A DNA stretch of 64,000 nucleotides, taken from the NCBI RefSeq assembly GCF_900113255.1, contig NZ_FOOR01000005.1, forward strand, positions 124,001 through 188,000. The letters run 5' to 3'. This DNA comes from Novosphingobium sp. CF614 (GTDB lineage Bacteria; Pseudomonadota; Alphaproteobacteria; Sphingomonadales; Sphingomonadaceae). A program made the translations under genes and the position numbers. Positions 43,769 to 52,123 of the stretch are shown in pieces (position 1 is the first letter of the stretch; the number at the start of each line of letters is the position of its first letter). The notes beneath the pieces were generated by a model, which did no database searches, was not told the DNA's origin, and saw only the letters and a list, made by a program, of their open reading frames with translations.

Positions 43769-44437
43769 ATGAAGAAGAACGAAAATTCCATGACAGGAAG
43801 GGTTTCTGCGAACACCATGGACGGGCGTCATGCCCGAAGTCAATCGACGCGAGAAAGCATTATGTTGACGGCCGAACGACTTTTCGCCGAAAACGGCATC
43901 GGCAACGTGTCGCTGCGCGATATTGGCCTTGCCGCCGGTCAGAAAAACAACGGGGCGGTCCAATATCACTTTCGCGACCGGGAAAATCTGGTCGTGGAAG
44001 TGACCAAGTATCGTGCCGCGCTGATCGAGAAGGTTCGCGCCGAGCGCCTGGAGCGGATCGCCTCGCAGAAAGGCGAACCGCAAGTGCGTGACTATGTCAG
44101 CGCCTTTGTCGATGCGCTGGCATCCATTCTGGATGAGGACAATTATTATCTCCGGTTCCTGTCGCGCCTGGCGATTGAAACCGGCGGCACTCCTGGACAG
44201 GGCGGATCGCAGGAAGAGCTCGCCAAGCTGCGCGCCATCATGCTCGAGCTGATGCCGCATCTCAACGTGGACGTGCTCAATCACCGCTGGCAGATCATGA
44301 CGATCACGACCGTTCACATCCTCGCCGGGTATCAGGCGGCAATAAAGGCGAAGACTTTGGGCAGGCCCCTGAACTGGCTTCTGACCGACCTGACGAATTT
44401 TCTCACAGCAGGCCTGCAGGCGCCGGTCTCCGAGTAA
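43769..44437 (+). CDS. TetR family regulator upstream of paralogue 4
   Basis: A 222-aa protein. The HTH is LFAENGIGNVSLRDIGLAAGQKNNGAVQYHF followed by RDRENLVVEV, a recognition helix of the NNGAVQYHF type seen in a recognisable TetR subgroup. The C-terminus is helical (TTVHILAGYQAAIKA). The first ATG (43769) lacks a strong ribosome site; MTGRVSAN seven codons on is possible. It precedes amidohydrolase paralogue 4 by 165 bp on the same strand and is a candidate regulator of that operon. Confidence 0.87.
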   Translation: MKKNENSMTGRVSANTMDGRHARSQSTRESIMLTAERLFAENGIGNVSLRDIGLAAGQKNNGAVQYHFRDRENLVVEVTKYRAALIEKVRAERLERIASQKGEPQVRDYVSAFVDALASILDEDNYYLRFLSRLAIETGGTPGQGGSQEELAKLRAIMLELMPHLNVDVLNHRWQIMTITTVHILAGYQAAIKAKTLGRPLNWLLTDLTNFLTAGLQAPVSE

Positions 44438-44602
44438 CACGAACGGGCCCGAAGGCGCATGGGCCAGGATCGCGGGGCAAGGGCCTGGCGGATTCAGAAA
44501 TGCGTTGACGAACCTGATCCAAGAAAATAAGAATGCTGACTTAATAGGTGCCCGCGGCTGGCCAGTCCGCGCCTTGGCGTCCGGAGAGAAGGAGCGGCTT
44601 CC

Positions 44603-45994
44603 ATGGAAAAGGTCATCATCACGTCTGCAGACGGCCACGCGGTGGTTCCGCCCCAGCTCTGGCCCGACTATCTCGAAAAGAAATATCACAAGTATCTGCA
44701 GCGCCTGCATGAGGACCGCGAGTTGTTTTCCGGTTCGATGGCGCATCTTGGGGGGCTGCGCGTTCCCGATTCGGAGCGTCCGGTCTTCGACAAGGACGGG
44801 CGGTTCGACGAAGGCCAGTGGGGCCTGTGGGACCACGATGTGCGCATCGCGGAGATGGATCGCGAAGGTATCGCCGCGGAATTTGCCTTCCCAGGCGATT
44901 TCCGTTCCATCGACTTGTTCTGGAACACGACCAACGCGACTTATGCGCTTCCTGCGCTTGATGCCGGTGCGCGCGCATACAACCGCTGGTGTTCCGACAC
45001 ATTCTCCCAGTCGAAGGATCGCATCCTGATGATCGGTGCGCCCTTGTCGGGCGTCAATCTGCAGGACGTGCTCGACGAAGTGGACTGGATCGCCGATCAC
45101 GGTTTCGCTGGTGCATACACGCCCTGCTATTGCGCGGTGCCAAATCAGATTCCGGTTTTCGAACCCTACTGGGAGCCGGTTTTCGCTTCTTATGCAGAGC
45201 GCAAGCTGACGCTCATCACGCATGCCGGCTATGGCATGCCGCAGGGTTACATGCATGCCGAAGTTGAAGCCGCCGCGTCGGAAAACAAGGCTGAGGGCGG
45301 CGATGTAGCGGCGTTGGGCCACAAACTGATGACCGGCGTTTTCAACGACCATGGCGTCTTCAGCGACCTGCGCTCGCGGCAGGTGCTCTGGCATTTCATC
45401 ATGGGCGGCATTTTCGATCGTCATCCAACCTTGCGGATGATGGTGACGGAAGTGCGCGCGGACTGGATTCCCGGAGTGCTCGGGCTGATGGACAAGGTCT
45501 GGGAAGCCAATCGCGACAGGATCGCGTGCAAGCGCCGGCCCAGCGAATATTGGGGGGTCAACGTGATCGCCGGTCTGTCGTTCATGAACAAGGCGGAAAT
45601 GGCGCTCCGCCACGAAATCGGCGTCGAGATGATGGCGTTCGGACGCGATTATCCGCATACCGAAGCGACTTGGCCGAATACGCGGGAATATCTGTCGGAT
45701 CTGCTTCAGGGCGTTCCCGAGAACGAAGGCCGCGCGATCCTGGGCGAGAACATGGTCCGCTTCCTTGGCCTGGATCGTGCCCACCTGGCCAAGATCGCCG
45801 AGCGGATCGCGCCCACGTATCAGGAATTGATCGCCGGCGGGGAAATGTCCGCAGCGCTGAAGAAACACCTCAACTTCCGTTGCGGCTATTCCGAACCGCC
45901 CGAGGATGGTCGGCGTCTGCCCGAGCTTGAGGCCATGCTGATGCGGGATGTTCCGCGTCTCGCAGCGGCGGCGGCGCAGCTGGAATATCAGTAA
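44603..45994 (+). CDS. Amidohydrolase-2 (ACMSD-like) family protein, paralogue 4 (divergent)
   Basis: A 463-aa member of the same family, more divergent from copies 1-3. The metal motif reads SADGHAVVPPQLW, followed by MDREGIAAEFAFPGDF, LTLITHAGYGMPQGY with the barrel His, GGIFDRHPTLRMMVTE and GRDYPHTEATWPNT. The loop between about residues 205 and 250 differs wholly from the other copies, so substrate preference probably differs too. GGAG lies 8 nt before the ATG. It is 19 bp upstream of FOX2-like SDR copy C, implying one operon. It lacks the palindromic operator of the other three. Confidence 0.9.
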   Translation: MEKVIITSADGHAVVPPQLWPDYLEKKYHKYLQRLHEDRELFSGSMAHLGGLRVPDSERPVFDKDGRFDEGQWGLWDHDVRIAEMDREGIAAEFAFPGDFRSIDLFWNTTNATYALPALDAGARAYNRWCSDTFSQSKDRILMIGAPLSGVNLQDVLDEVDWIADHGFAGAYTPCYCAVPNQIPVFEPYWEPVFASYAERKLTLITHAGYGMPQGYMHAEVEAAASENKAEGGDVAALGHKLMTGVFNDHGVFSDLRSRQVLWHFIMGGIFDRHPTLRMMVTEVRADWIPGVLGLMDKVWEANRDRIACKRRPSEYWGVNVIAGLSFMNKAEMALRHEIGVEMMAFGRDYPHTEATWPNTREYLSDLLQGVPENEGRAILGENMVRFLGLDRAHLAKIAERIAPTYQELIAGGEMSAALKKHLNFRCGYSEPPEDGRRLPELEAMLMRDVPRLAAAAAQLEYQ

Positions 45995-46013
45995 GCGGGC
46001 TGGACAAGACCTG

Positions 46014-46967
46014 ATGCGCGAACTTCGCTTCGACGGACAGGTTGCCATCGTTACCGGGGCGGGGGGAAATCCTGGCCTCGGTCGGGCACACGCCATGTTG
46101 CTTGCCAGCCGCGGCGCGCGTGTGGTCGTGAATGATCTTGGCGTGGGCTCGGATGGCACGGGCCGCGAGAAATCCAATGCCGAGGCGGTCGTGCAGGAAA
46201 TCCGCGATGCCGGGGGAGAGGCGGTCGCCAGCCTCGACAGCGTGGCCGATGAGGAATCGGCCAAGCGCATTGTCCAGACGGCGCTGGATGCCTGGGGACG
46301 TCTGGACATTCTGGTCAACAATGCCGGCATCGGCTGCGTTGCCGGTTTCGATGAAATCAGGACCGCCGATATCCACCGGCTCATCGACGTTCACCTGATG
46401 GGGCATATCTGGATGTCGCGCGCGGCCTGGGCGCCGATGGTCCGTGCCGGGTACGGTCGTATCGTGAACACGACATCGGGTGCGATGTTCGGGATGGATG
46501 GGCTGACCGTCTACGCGGCCGCGAAATTCGGGATTTACGGCCTGACCCGCGGCCTCGCCAATGAAGGCGCTGCGCATGGGATCAAGGTCAACGCCCTCAG
46601 CCCCGGTGCGGCGACGCGCTCGGGCCCGCGCTTCTTCAAGATGAACGATCCGGCCATGCAGGAAGCCTATGACGCGCGCTTCAAGCCCGAGCTTGTCTCA
46701 TCGGCCATCGCTTTTCTGGCGCATGAAAGCTGCTCCGTAACGGGAATGCTTCTTGATTCGGCGGGCGGTCACGTATCGGCACGGCTGATCGCCGCGACGC
46801 CTGGCATCGAGCATGCGGATCTTACGCCCGAACATGTCCGGGACGGTCTGGCACGCATATTCGCGGAAGATGACCTCAAGATCGTGGCCCACCCCGGCAG
46901 CACGACCGAGGTCGGCGGGAAAAAGGCGTCCTCGCTGATGGTCGCGCTGCCCTACGAACCCGGTTGA
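46014..46967 (+). CDS. FOX2/17beta-HSD4-like SDR, copy C
   Basis: A 317-aa SDR: MRELRFDGQVAIVTGAGG, GRAHAMLLASRGARVVVNDLG, NNAG, YAAAK and a C-terminal extension with ADLTPEHVRDGLARIF. It is closest to copy A (20413), sharing the GGNPGLGRAHA/GGNPSLGRAHA stretch. It is in an operon with amidohydrolase paralogue 4 (19-bp gap), which fits sequential oxidation and hydrolysis of one intermediate (inference). It converges on the SDR at 47011. Confidence 0.88.
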   Translation: MRELRFDGQVAIVTGAGGNPGLGRAHAMLLASRGARVVVNDLGVGSDGTGREKSNAEAVVQEIRDAGGEAVASLDSVADEESAKRIVQTALDAWGRLDILVNNAGIGCVAGFDEIRTADIHRLIDVHLMGHIWMSRAAWAPMVRAGYGRIVNTTSGAMFGMDGLTVYAAAKFGIYGLTRGLANEGAAHGIKVNALSPGAATRSGPRFFKMNDPAMQEAYDARFKPELVSSAIAFLAHESCSVTGMLLDSAGGHVSARLIAATPGIEHADLTPEHVRDGLARIFAEDDLKIVAHPGSTTEVGGKKASSLMVALPYEPG

Positions 46968-47010
46968 CCGGCAGGTTCCCCTGGGGCGAGGCCAAGATCG
47001 GGGCAAATTC

Positions 47011-47784
47011 TCAGGGACGCATCGTCGTCCCCCCATCGATGCCCATGACCTGCCCGGTGATGTAGCTTCCCGCGTCGGACATCAGCAGCACCCCCATGGC
47101 GCTCACGTCCTCGGGCCGTGCGATGCGGGATTTTATCGCGGCAACCGACTTGCCGGCATTTTCGATGCCTGTCGCCATGTCCGGCGGCATGCGATCCCAG
47201 CCTTCATGGCGCACCATGCCGGGGGCGATCACATTGGCCCGTACGCCCTGCGGACCATAGGCCGCCGCGACATGCCGCATGAGCGCATGCCCGGCCGCCT
47301 TGCTCATCGCATAAGCGACGCGCACGGGCTCCGAGACGTAGGCCGCGGCCGAACCGGTGTAGATCACCGATCCGCCGCCGCGCGCGATGATCGCGGGAAT
47401 GGCGTGACGGGTGCACAGGAGGTATCCGCGCGCATTCACTTCCATGGTCCGATCGAATACGTCGAGCGGAATGTTGACCACGTCACTGTCATCCCTGGCT
47501 TCGGAAAGCGCGGCGAAATTGACGTGGAGACCGTCGAGCCCTCCATAACGCTGTTCGGCAAGGGCGACCGCTGCGGCAATGCTGTCCTCGTCCCGGCCGT
47601 CCAGCCTGATGGAGGCGGCGGTTCCGCCGGCGGCGACGATCCCATCCGCAACCGCCTGGCCGCGATCCGGGTGATTGTCTCCGATGACCACGCTTGCCCC
47701 TTCGGCACCATAGTGCCTGGACAAGGCATTTCCGATTCCGCCGCCACCGGCAACCAGAATGACCTTACCTTCCAGCCTCTTCAT
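47011..47784 (-). CDS. SDR family oxidoreductase with NFA motif, copy 2
   Basis: A 257-aa SDR starting MKRLEGKVILVAGGGGIGNA, with AAAGGTCGAGG just upstream. YAMSK, Ser in YTGSAAAY and GQVMGIDGG are present. The NNAG motif is replaced by HVNFAAL, as in the gene at 33651, which is its closest relative in the window. The gene is divergent from the SnoaL/VOC/FAD operon, with a palindrome at 47858-47873 between them. Confidence 0.87.
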   Translation of the reverse strand: MKRLEGKVILVAGGGGIGNALSRHYGAEGASVVIGDNHPDRGQAVADGIVAAGGTAASIRLDGRDEDSIAAAVALAEQRYGGLDGLHVNFAALSEARDDSDVVNIPLDVFDRTMEVNARGYLLCTRHAIPAIIARGGGSVIYTGSAAAYVSEPVRVAYAMSKAAGHALMRHVAAAYGPQGVRANVIAPGMVRHEGWDRMPPDMATGIENAGKSVAAIKSRIARPEDVSAMGVLLMSDAGSYITGQVMGIDGGTTMRP

Positions 47785-47857
47785 CCTCGACCTTTCTGCT
47801 TGATTTCGCATCGCGCCTGCGGCGCGCGGCGCGGCCAGATTTGTCGGTAAAAGAATA

Positions 47858-47873
47858 TAAGTCAATTAACTTA
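47858..47873. promoter_or_regulatory. Palindrome TAAGTCAATTAACTTA between divergent operons
   Basis: A 16-bp inverted repeat, 14 of 16 positions symmetrical, in the 213-bp gap between the SDR (47784, minus) and the SnoaL-like gene (47998, plus). It is a candidate shared operator. Confidence 0.5.
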
Positions 47874-47997
47874 AATCTATTGCCATGCCCGTTTTCATCA
47901 ATTATCGTCCCTTTTCACGATCGGCCAAGATCACTGCGCCAAAACCATTGGGCAGGCCGACGAGGACGATTGGTCCTGGGAGATGGAGTCGGCTGAT

Positions 47998-48462
47998 ATG
48001 GCGGTGCAAGAGAGCGCAGCAGACGATATCGCGAAGGAGCTTCGCCGCCTTGCCGACATAGAAGCCATCAAGCAGCTCAAGGCTTGTTACATCCGAATGG
48101 TCGACGGCAAGAACTGGGAAGCATGGCGCGCGCTCTTCACCGAAGACTGTAGGGTGGAAACCGAAGGCGGCCTGTTCGTCGGGCCGGATTCCGTGGTCGC
48201 ATCGGTGTCCAAGGCACTGGAGTCCGGAACGACGGTTCATCGCGCTACCATGCCAGAGATAACCTTCACCGGGCCGGACGATGCCCGCGCGATTTGGGCC
48301 ATGCAGGATGTCGTGGATCTCGAAGTTCGCGGCGATCGCTACGAATTCCATGGCTATGGCTATTACTACGAAGAATATCTGCGGGGGCCTGACGGCTGGA
48401 GGATCAAGGCGACCAAGCTCGTCCGCCAAGCCAAGCAGATGTCGGGCGGCTCGGCCCAATGA
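47998..48462 (+). CDS. SnoaL-like / NTF2-fold protein
   Basis: About 154 aa (an ATG at 47983 is an alternative, but its ribosome site directly abuts it). LADIEAIKQLKACYIRMVDGKNWEAW and LFTEDC mark the SnoaL_4/NTF2-like fold, and a GPDGWRIKATKLVR C-terminus is typical. Family members act as small hydrolases, isomerases, dehydratases or binding proteins on cyclic substrates. The stop overlaps the start of the VOC gene (ATGA), so the two are translationally coupled. Confidence 0.85.
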   Translation: MAVQESAADDIAKELRRLADIEAIKQLKACYIRMVDGKNWEAWRALFTEDCRVETEGGLFVGPDSVVASVSKALESGTTVHRATMPEITFTGPDDARAIWAMQDVVDLEVRGDRYEFHGYGYYYEEYLRGPDGWRIKATKLVRQAKQMSGGSAQ

Positions 48463-48920
48463 CTGGCGGGGCCGCTGAGAAGGCCATGGTCGGTCCCACT
48501 GTTGAATTTTCGCATGGCGGCGTGTGCTGCGGAGATCTGGAACACTCCATCCGCTTCTACTGCGATGCGCTCGGATTTTCGGTGACAAGGCGGCTGGACA
48601 TCGGATCGTCGTTCGAAGTGCTGACCGAACTGCCAGGCTATCGGGGCAAGGTTGCCTTTCTGCACTTGGGAGGCCGAATGCTGGAACTCGTAGTGGCGGA
48701 GTTCCCGGAAGTGACCGGCCCCTCAGAACGCCGGCCAATGAACGAGCGCGGGATCACGCATCTGTGTTTCAATGTTTCCGACCTTCGCGAAGTCTGCCGC
48801 CGTATCGAAGCAGCCGGGGGACGCGCGCATCTCCAGACGCTGACCGAGACGGCGGTTTCAGACATCGTTTTCTGCACCGACCCGGACGGAACGCGAATCG
48901 AACTCGTCCAGGTCAAGTAA
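48459..48920 (+). CDS. VOC/glyoxalase-like protein
   Basis: A 153-aa single-unit vicinal-oxygen-chelate protein. Two beta-alpha-beta-beta-beta halves are visible: VEFSHGGVCCGDLEHSIRFY with CDALGF, then GITHLCFNVSDLREVCRRIE with VFCTDPDGTRIELVQ. Possible metal ligands are His19-region, Glu in RMLELV, His in ITHLCF and Glu in RIELVQ. Such proteins include extradiol-type dioxygenases, epimerases and glyoxalases. The start overlaps the preceding stop; an internal ATG at 48486 is also possible. Confidence 0.85.
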   Translation: MTGGAAEKAMVGPTVEFSHGGVCCGDLEHSIRFYCDALGFSVTRRLDIGSSFEVLTELPGYRGKVAFLHLGGRMLELVVAEFPEVTGPSERRPMNERGITHLCFNVSDLREVCRRIEAAGGRAHLQTLTETAVSDIVFCTDPDGTRIELVQVK

Positions 48921-49008
48921 GGATATCGGTGCCCCTGGGCAGGATGGGTTCGCGACGGCGCGAACGATGCTTGTCGTGCATCGGCCTCGGATTGGGAGTG
49001 GGTGATAC

Positions 49009-50697
49009 ATGGGCAGGGAATATACTGCTGACCTTGTGGTGATTGGCAGCGGGGGCGCCGGCCTGACGGGTGCGTTGGTGGCGGCTGAAGGCGGTGCGAA
49101 AGTCATCGTACTCGAAAAGACGGGCCTTGTCGGCGGGACGACGGCCATTTCGGGCGGCGGGATCTGGATACCGTGCAATCCGCTCATGGCCTCCGTCGGC
49201 GTCGAGGATTCGCGCGAGGAAGCGCTCGCCTATATGCGGGCCTGTGCCGGCGATCATGGCGATGATGAACATATCGAAGCGCTGGTCGATGAAGGCAAGG
49301 CGATGATCGCCTATCTGATGGAGCAGGCCGGAATTGAGTTTCAGGCATTTCCTCCGATCGGCGGCATGATAGATTATCGCGCATGGCTGCCTGGCGCCAA
49401 GCATGGCGGACGGGCGTTGGAGCCGATGGGCTTTTCGCTGTCGCGCCTTGGAGACTGGGCCCGGCATCTGCGGATCGATCCCAGGCTCAAGAGCGCCAAC
49501 AACCTTCTGGCTTATTATACCGAGCGCAAGCACCTGCTCCCAATGTCGGCCATGAAGGCGCCGCCAGCGGACGACACGGATATATATTGGCGCGGAACCG
49601 CTCTGGTCGGGTGGTTGCTCGAAGCCTGCCTTGCCCGCAACGTGGAGGTCCTGACGGAGGCCGAGGCAAGCGAGATCATCAAGGATGGTGAGAGTATCGC
49701 CGGGGTTCGGGGTCGTCAGGGAGACGAGGACCTGACGGTTCACGCTCCCAACTTGTTGATGGGAACGGGCGGCTTCGGCCATAATGAAGAGTTGAAACGT
49801 CTGTGGCTGAACCGGCCCCTCCACTTTACCTGCGAGAACGAGGCAAATGTGGGTGACGGACACCTGATGGGCATGGCCGCGGGAGCGCAGATGGCCGGCC
49901 TTGGCGACGCCTGGTGGCTGCCCCACATCCCTCTGGGCATGGACAACGGCGTAGCGAACCTCGCCGGTACTCGCGAGGACCGCATCCTGCCGCATACGAT
50001 GATGGTCAACCCGTCGGGCAAGCGCTTCATGAATGAGGCGACCAACTACTATGACTGCGGCGAAGCTTTCGGCACCAAGTCCGGAGCTGGGCCGCGCAAC
50101 TTCCCCGCCTGGTTCATTTTCGACCAGCAGGGTGTCGATCGTTACATGCTGCTCGCATTCAAGATCCCGCCCGGCGAAAAGCCCGACTGGCTGCACCAGG
50201 GCGCAACGCTCGAGGACTTGGCGAAATCGATCGAAGTCGATCCGCAGACCCTGAAAGCAACGGTCGAACGGTTCAACGGTTTTGCAGTGAACGGCGTTGA
50301 CGAGGACTTTCATCGCGGCGAAAATCCCTGGGATACCAACTGGGGTGACCCGGACAACAAGCCGAACCCATGCCTTGGCACGATTGCCAAGTCTCCCTTC
50401 TATGCCCTTCCGGTCTACCCGGGCGCCAACTCGACGCGCGGAGGTCTGCGGATCGACGCAAAGGGCAGGGTCCTTTCGGCGAGGACCGGCGAACCGATCG
50501 CGGGCTTCTATGCCTCGGGCAATTGTTCGAATGGCGCGGTGGCCGGTGCCTACTGCGGTCCGGGGGCGACCCTTGGTCCCGCCATGACATTTTCCTATCT
50601 TGCCGGCCTGGATGTCTGCCGCAGGCTGGGCCAGTCAACGCGATCCTCAGAGACCCTGGACAGGCAGGTCCGGACCGGGATCGGGTGCAAATCTTGA
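49009..50697 (+). CDS. KstD-like FAD-binding dehydrogenase, copy 2
   Basis: A 562-aa flavoprotein of the same family as 38253. The ADP-binding motif is LVVIGSGGAGLTGALVA, followed by LEKTGLVGGTTAISGGGIWIPCN. The C-terminal YPGANSTRGGLRIDAKGRV and GFYASGNCSNGAVAGAYCGPGATLG complete the FAD site. The two copies share the FAD halves but differ in the substrate domain. The end overlaps a short SDR remnant that in turn overlaps the next SnoaL-like gene. Confidence 0.9.
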   Translation: MGREYTADLVVIGSGGAGLTGALVAAEGGAKVIVLEKTGLVGGTTAISGGGIWIPCNPLMASVGVEDSREEALAYMRACAGDHGDDEHIEALVDEGKAMIAYLMEQAGIEFQAFPPIGGMIDYRAWLPGAKHGGRALEPMGFSLSRLGDWARHLRIDPRLKSANNLLAYYTERKHLLPMSAMKAPPADDTDIYWRGTALVGWLLEACLARNVEVLTEAEASEIIKDGESIAGVRGRQGDEDLTVHAPNLLMGTGGFGHNEELKRLWLNRPLHFTCENEANVGDGHLMGMAAGAQMAGLGDAWWLPHIPLGMDNGVANLAGTREDRILPHTMMVNPSGKRFMNEATNYYDCGEAFGTKSGAGPRNFPAWFIFDQQGVDRYMLLAFKIPPGEKPDWLHQGATLEDLAKSIEVDPQTLKATVERFNGFAVNGVDEDFHRGENPWDTNWGDPDNKPNPCLGTIAKSPFYALPVYPGANSTRGGLRIDAKGRVLSARTGEPIAGFYASGNCSNGAVAGAYCGPGATLGPAMTFSYLAGLDVCRRLGQSTRSSETLDRQVRTGIGCKS

Positions 50698-50870
50698 ACG
50701 GGGAATTCTACGCGCTGACCGGCAAGGCCGCGATCGTCACAGGTGACGGTCGCGGCATCGGGAAGGGCATTGCGCAAGCTTTCGCCGAGGCGGGCCTCAA
50801 GGCTCTCGCGCCGCATGCCGAGGCGCGGGAAAAGGTGCCATCGAGCCATGCAGAAGGAACATCCCGATGA
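50691..50870 (+). pseudogene. SDR N-terminal remnant
   Basis: Following the FAD gene in another frame, about 38 codons read as the first beta-alpha unit of an SDR (YALTGKAAIVTGDGRGIGKG then IAQAFAEAG). The similarity stops at about residue 38 and the frame ends with unrelated residues at 50870. It may begin at a TTG (50691), and its stop overlaps the SnoaL-like start (ATGA). More than 200 residues, including the catalytic Tyr-Lys, are missing. It is a deletion remnant of a former operon gene. Confidence 0.8.
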
Positions 50871-51328
50871 ATGCTACTCAAGTTGCGGACCATATTGCGA
50901 TACGGGAGTGTATCGACCGTTTTTCTCTCGCAATGAGCATGGGCGATGCGGATGCTATTCTGCCGTTGTTCATGCAAGACGGTAGCTGGGGCGCCGGTGA
51001 ACCATTCAACTTCGAGATTGCAGGCGCGGCGCGGATCGTTGGGGCGATTGCGGGGAACAAGGCGGTTTTCGAATATGTCGTCCAGATGATCCACTCGGTC
51101 AGCATCGACGTCGATGGCGATGCGGCATCGGCGAGATGTCTGCTCGAGGAGGTCACACGCAAGGCAGATGGCCAGGGCGGCCTGCACATGTACGGTTTCT
51201 ACAAGGATGATCTCGTGCGGACCGACGAGGGCTGGCGCTTTGCGAAGCGCCATTTCACCGCGATCAGCTTCGAACGCTGCACGCCAGGCCCGCGCGGTGT
51301 TGTTGCAGTCGAATCGGCGGAACAATAA
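50867..51328 (+). CDS. SnoaL-like / NTF2-fold protein
   Basis: A 153-aa protein: DHIAIRECIDRFSLAMSMGDADAILPLF is the typical N-terminal helix pair of the SnoaL_4 fold, MQDGSWG follows, and a C-terminal RTDEGWRFAKRHFTAI completes the cone. It is related in fold, not closely in sequence, to the protein at 47998. The position in the FAD-dehydrogenase operon suggests a dehydratase, isomerase or hydrolase role in the same pathway. Confidence 0.85.
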   Translation: MNATQVADHIAIRECIDRFSLAMSMGDADAILPLFMQDGSWGAGEPFNFEIAGAARIVGAIAGNKAVFEYVVQMIHSVSIDVDGDAASARCLLEEVTRKADGQGGLHMYGFYKDDLVRTDEGWRFAKRHFTAISFERCTPGPRGVVAVESAEQ

Positions 51329-51401
51329 TTTAAGAATTAGGTATTGAAACTCAAAACCATACCTGTAACGTCATGCTGCAAGACCAGGAATTCAGCGGCG
51401 C

Positions 51402-52094
51402 ATGACAGCCGCGTACCGGGCGAAGAGGGGCTGGACCGAAATGGCAAGGGCATCGACCGAGGAACGTTCGACGGCAGGGCTGCAATTCGATCCCGTCGCG
51501 CGAGAGGCGGAAATTCTCGGCAAGCCGCAACGCCTAGAGCCATTGGAACTGCGCGACTTCGACGGCGACGCACGATCATTTGCCGATGAGATGAGCGAAT
51601 CCATGGGTAACCAGCGAGGGTCGGAAATCTCGCCGATGTACCGGCTCTTTTTCCGGCATTTCCCGCTGTTTCGCTGCACGATGGATATGTCGGTTCAGCT
51701 CTTGGCAAAAGGCGAACTGAGCGCGCGTGAACGCGAATTGATTATCGTGCGCACGACATGGCTTTGCGGTGCGCCCAACCCCTATGGCGAGCATGTCGAA
51801 ATAGGCCGGTCGATCGGTATTTCGGAGGAGGACCTGCGGCGCCTGTCCGTCGGCTCCACCGCGCCGGGGTGGAGCGACCACGAACGGAACATGCTGAAAG
51901 CCGTCGAAGACCTTTGCGAAAGGCAGGCCGTTTCCGACGAGGTTTGGGACGCACTCGCTCTGGAGTGGACCGACAAGCAGCAGATAGAGTTTCCGGCTAT
52001 CGTCGGTCAGTACATCGCGAGCGCCATCATGCACAATACTCTGCGCACGCGCATCTCCGAACGCAACAAAGGCCTGACGCAGTTCGTCGACTGA
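51402..52094 (+). CDS. Carboxymuconolactone decarboxylase-like (AhpD-fold) protein
   Basis: About 230 aa (an ATG at 51441 is an alternative start). The AhpD/CMD signature is present as LSARERELIIVRTTWLCGAPNPYGEHVEIG, with conserved Glu and His in GEHVEIG. Only one Cys of the AhpD C-x-x-C remains (C-G-A-P), which argues against a peroxidase and for a CMD-type decarboxylase or unknown role. It belongs to the plus-strand run that ends with the MFS transporter 29 bp later. Confidence 0.85.
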   Translation: MTAAYRAKRGWTEMARASTEERSTAGLQFDPVAREAEILGKPQRLEPLELRDFDGDARSFADEMSESMGNQRGSEISPMYRLFFRHFPLFRCTMDMSVQLLAKGELSARERELIIVRTTWLCGAPNPYGEHVEIGRSIGISEEDLRRLSVGSTAPGWSDHERNMLKAVEDLCERQAVSDEVWDALALEWTDKQQIEFPAIVGQYIASAIMHNTLRTRISERNKGLTQFVD

Positions 52095-52123
52095 GATTGC
52101 CGAAGATCTTGGGAGTTCGGTGA

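Noticed and set aside
43475..46384. A 969-codon minus-strand open frame opposite the TetR, amidohydrolase and SDR genes
   Set aside because: It has no family motifs and arises from the high GC third positions of the real plus-strand genes.
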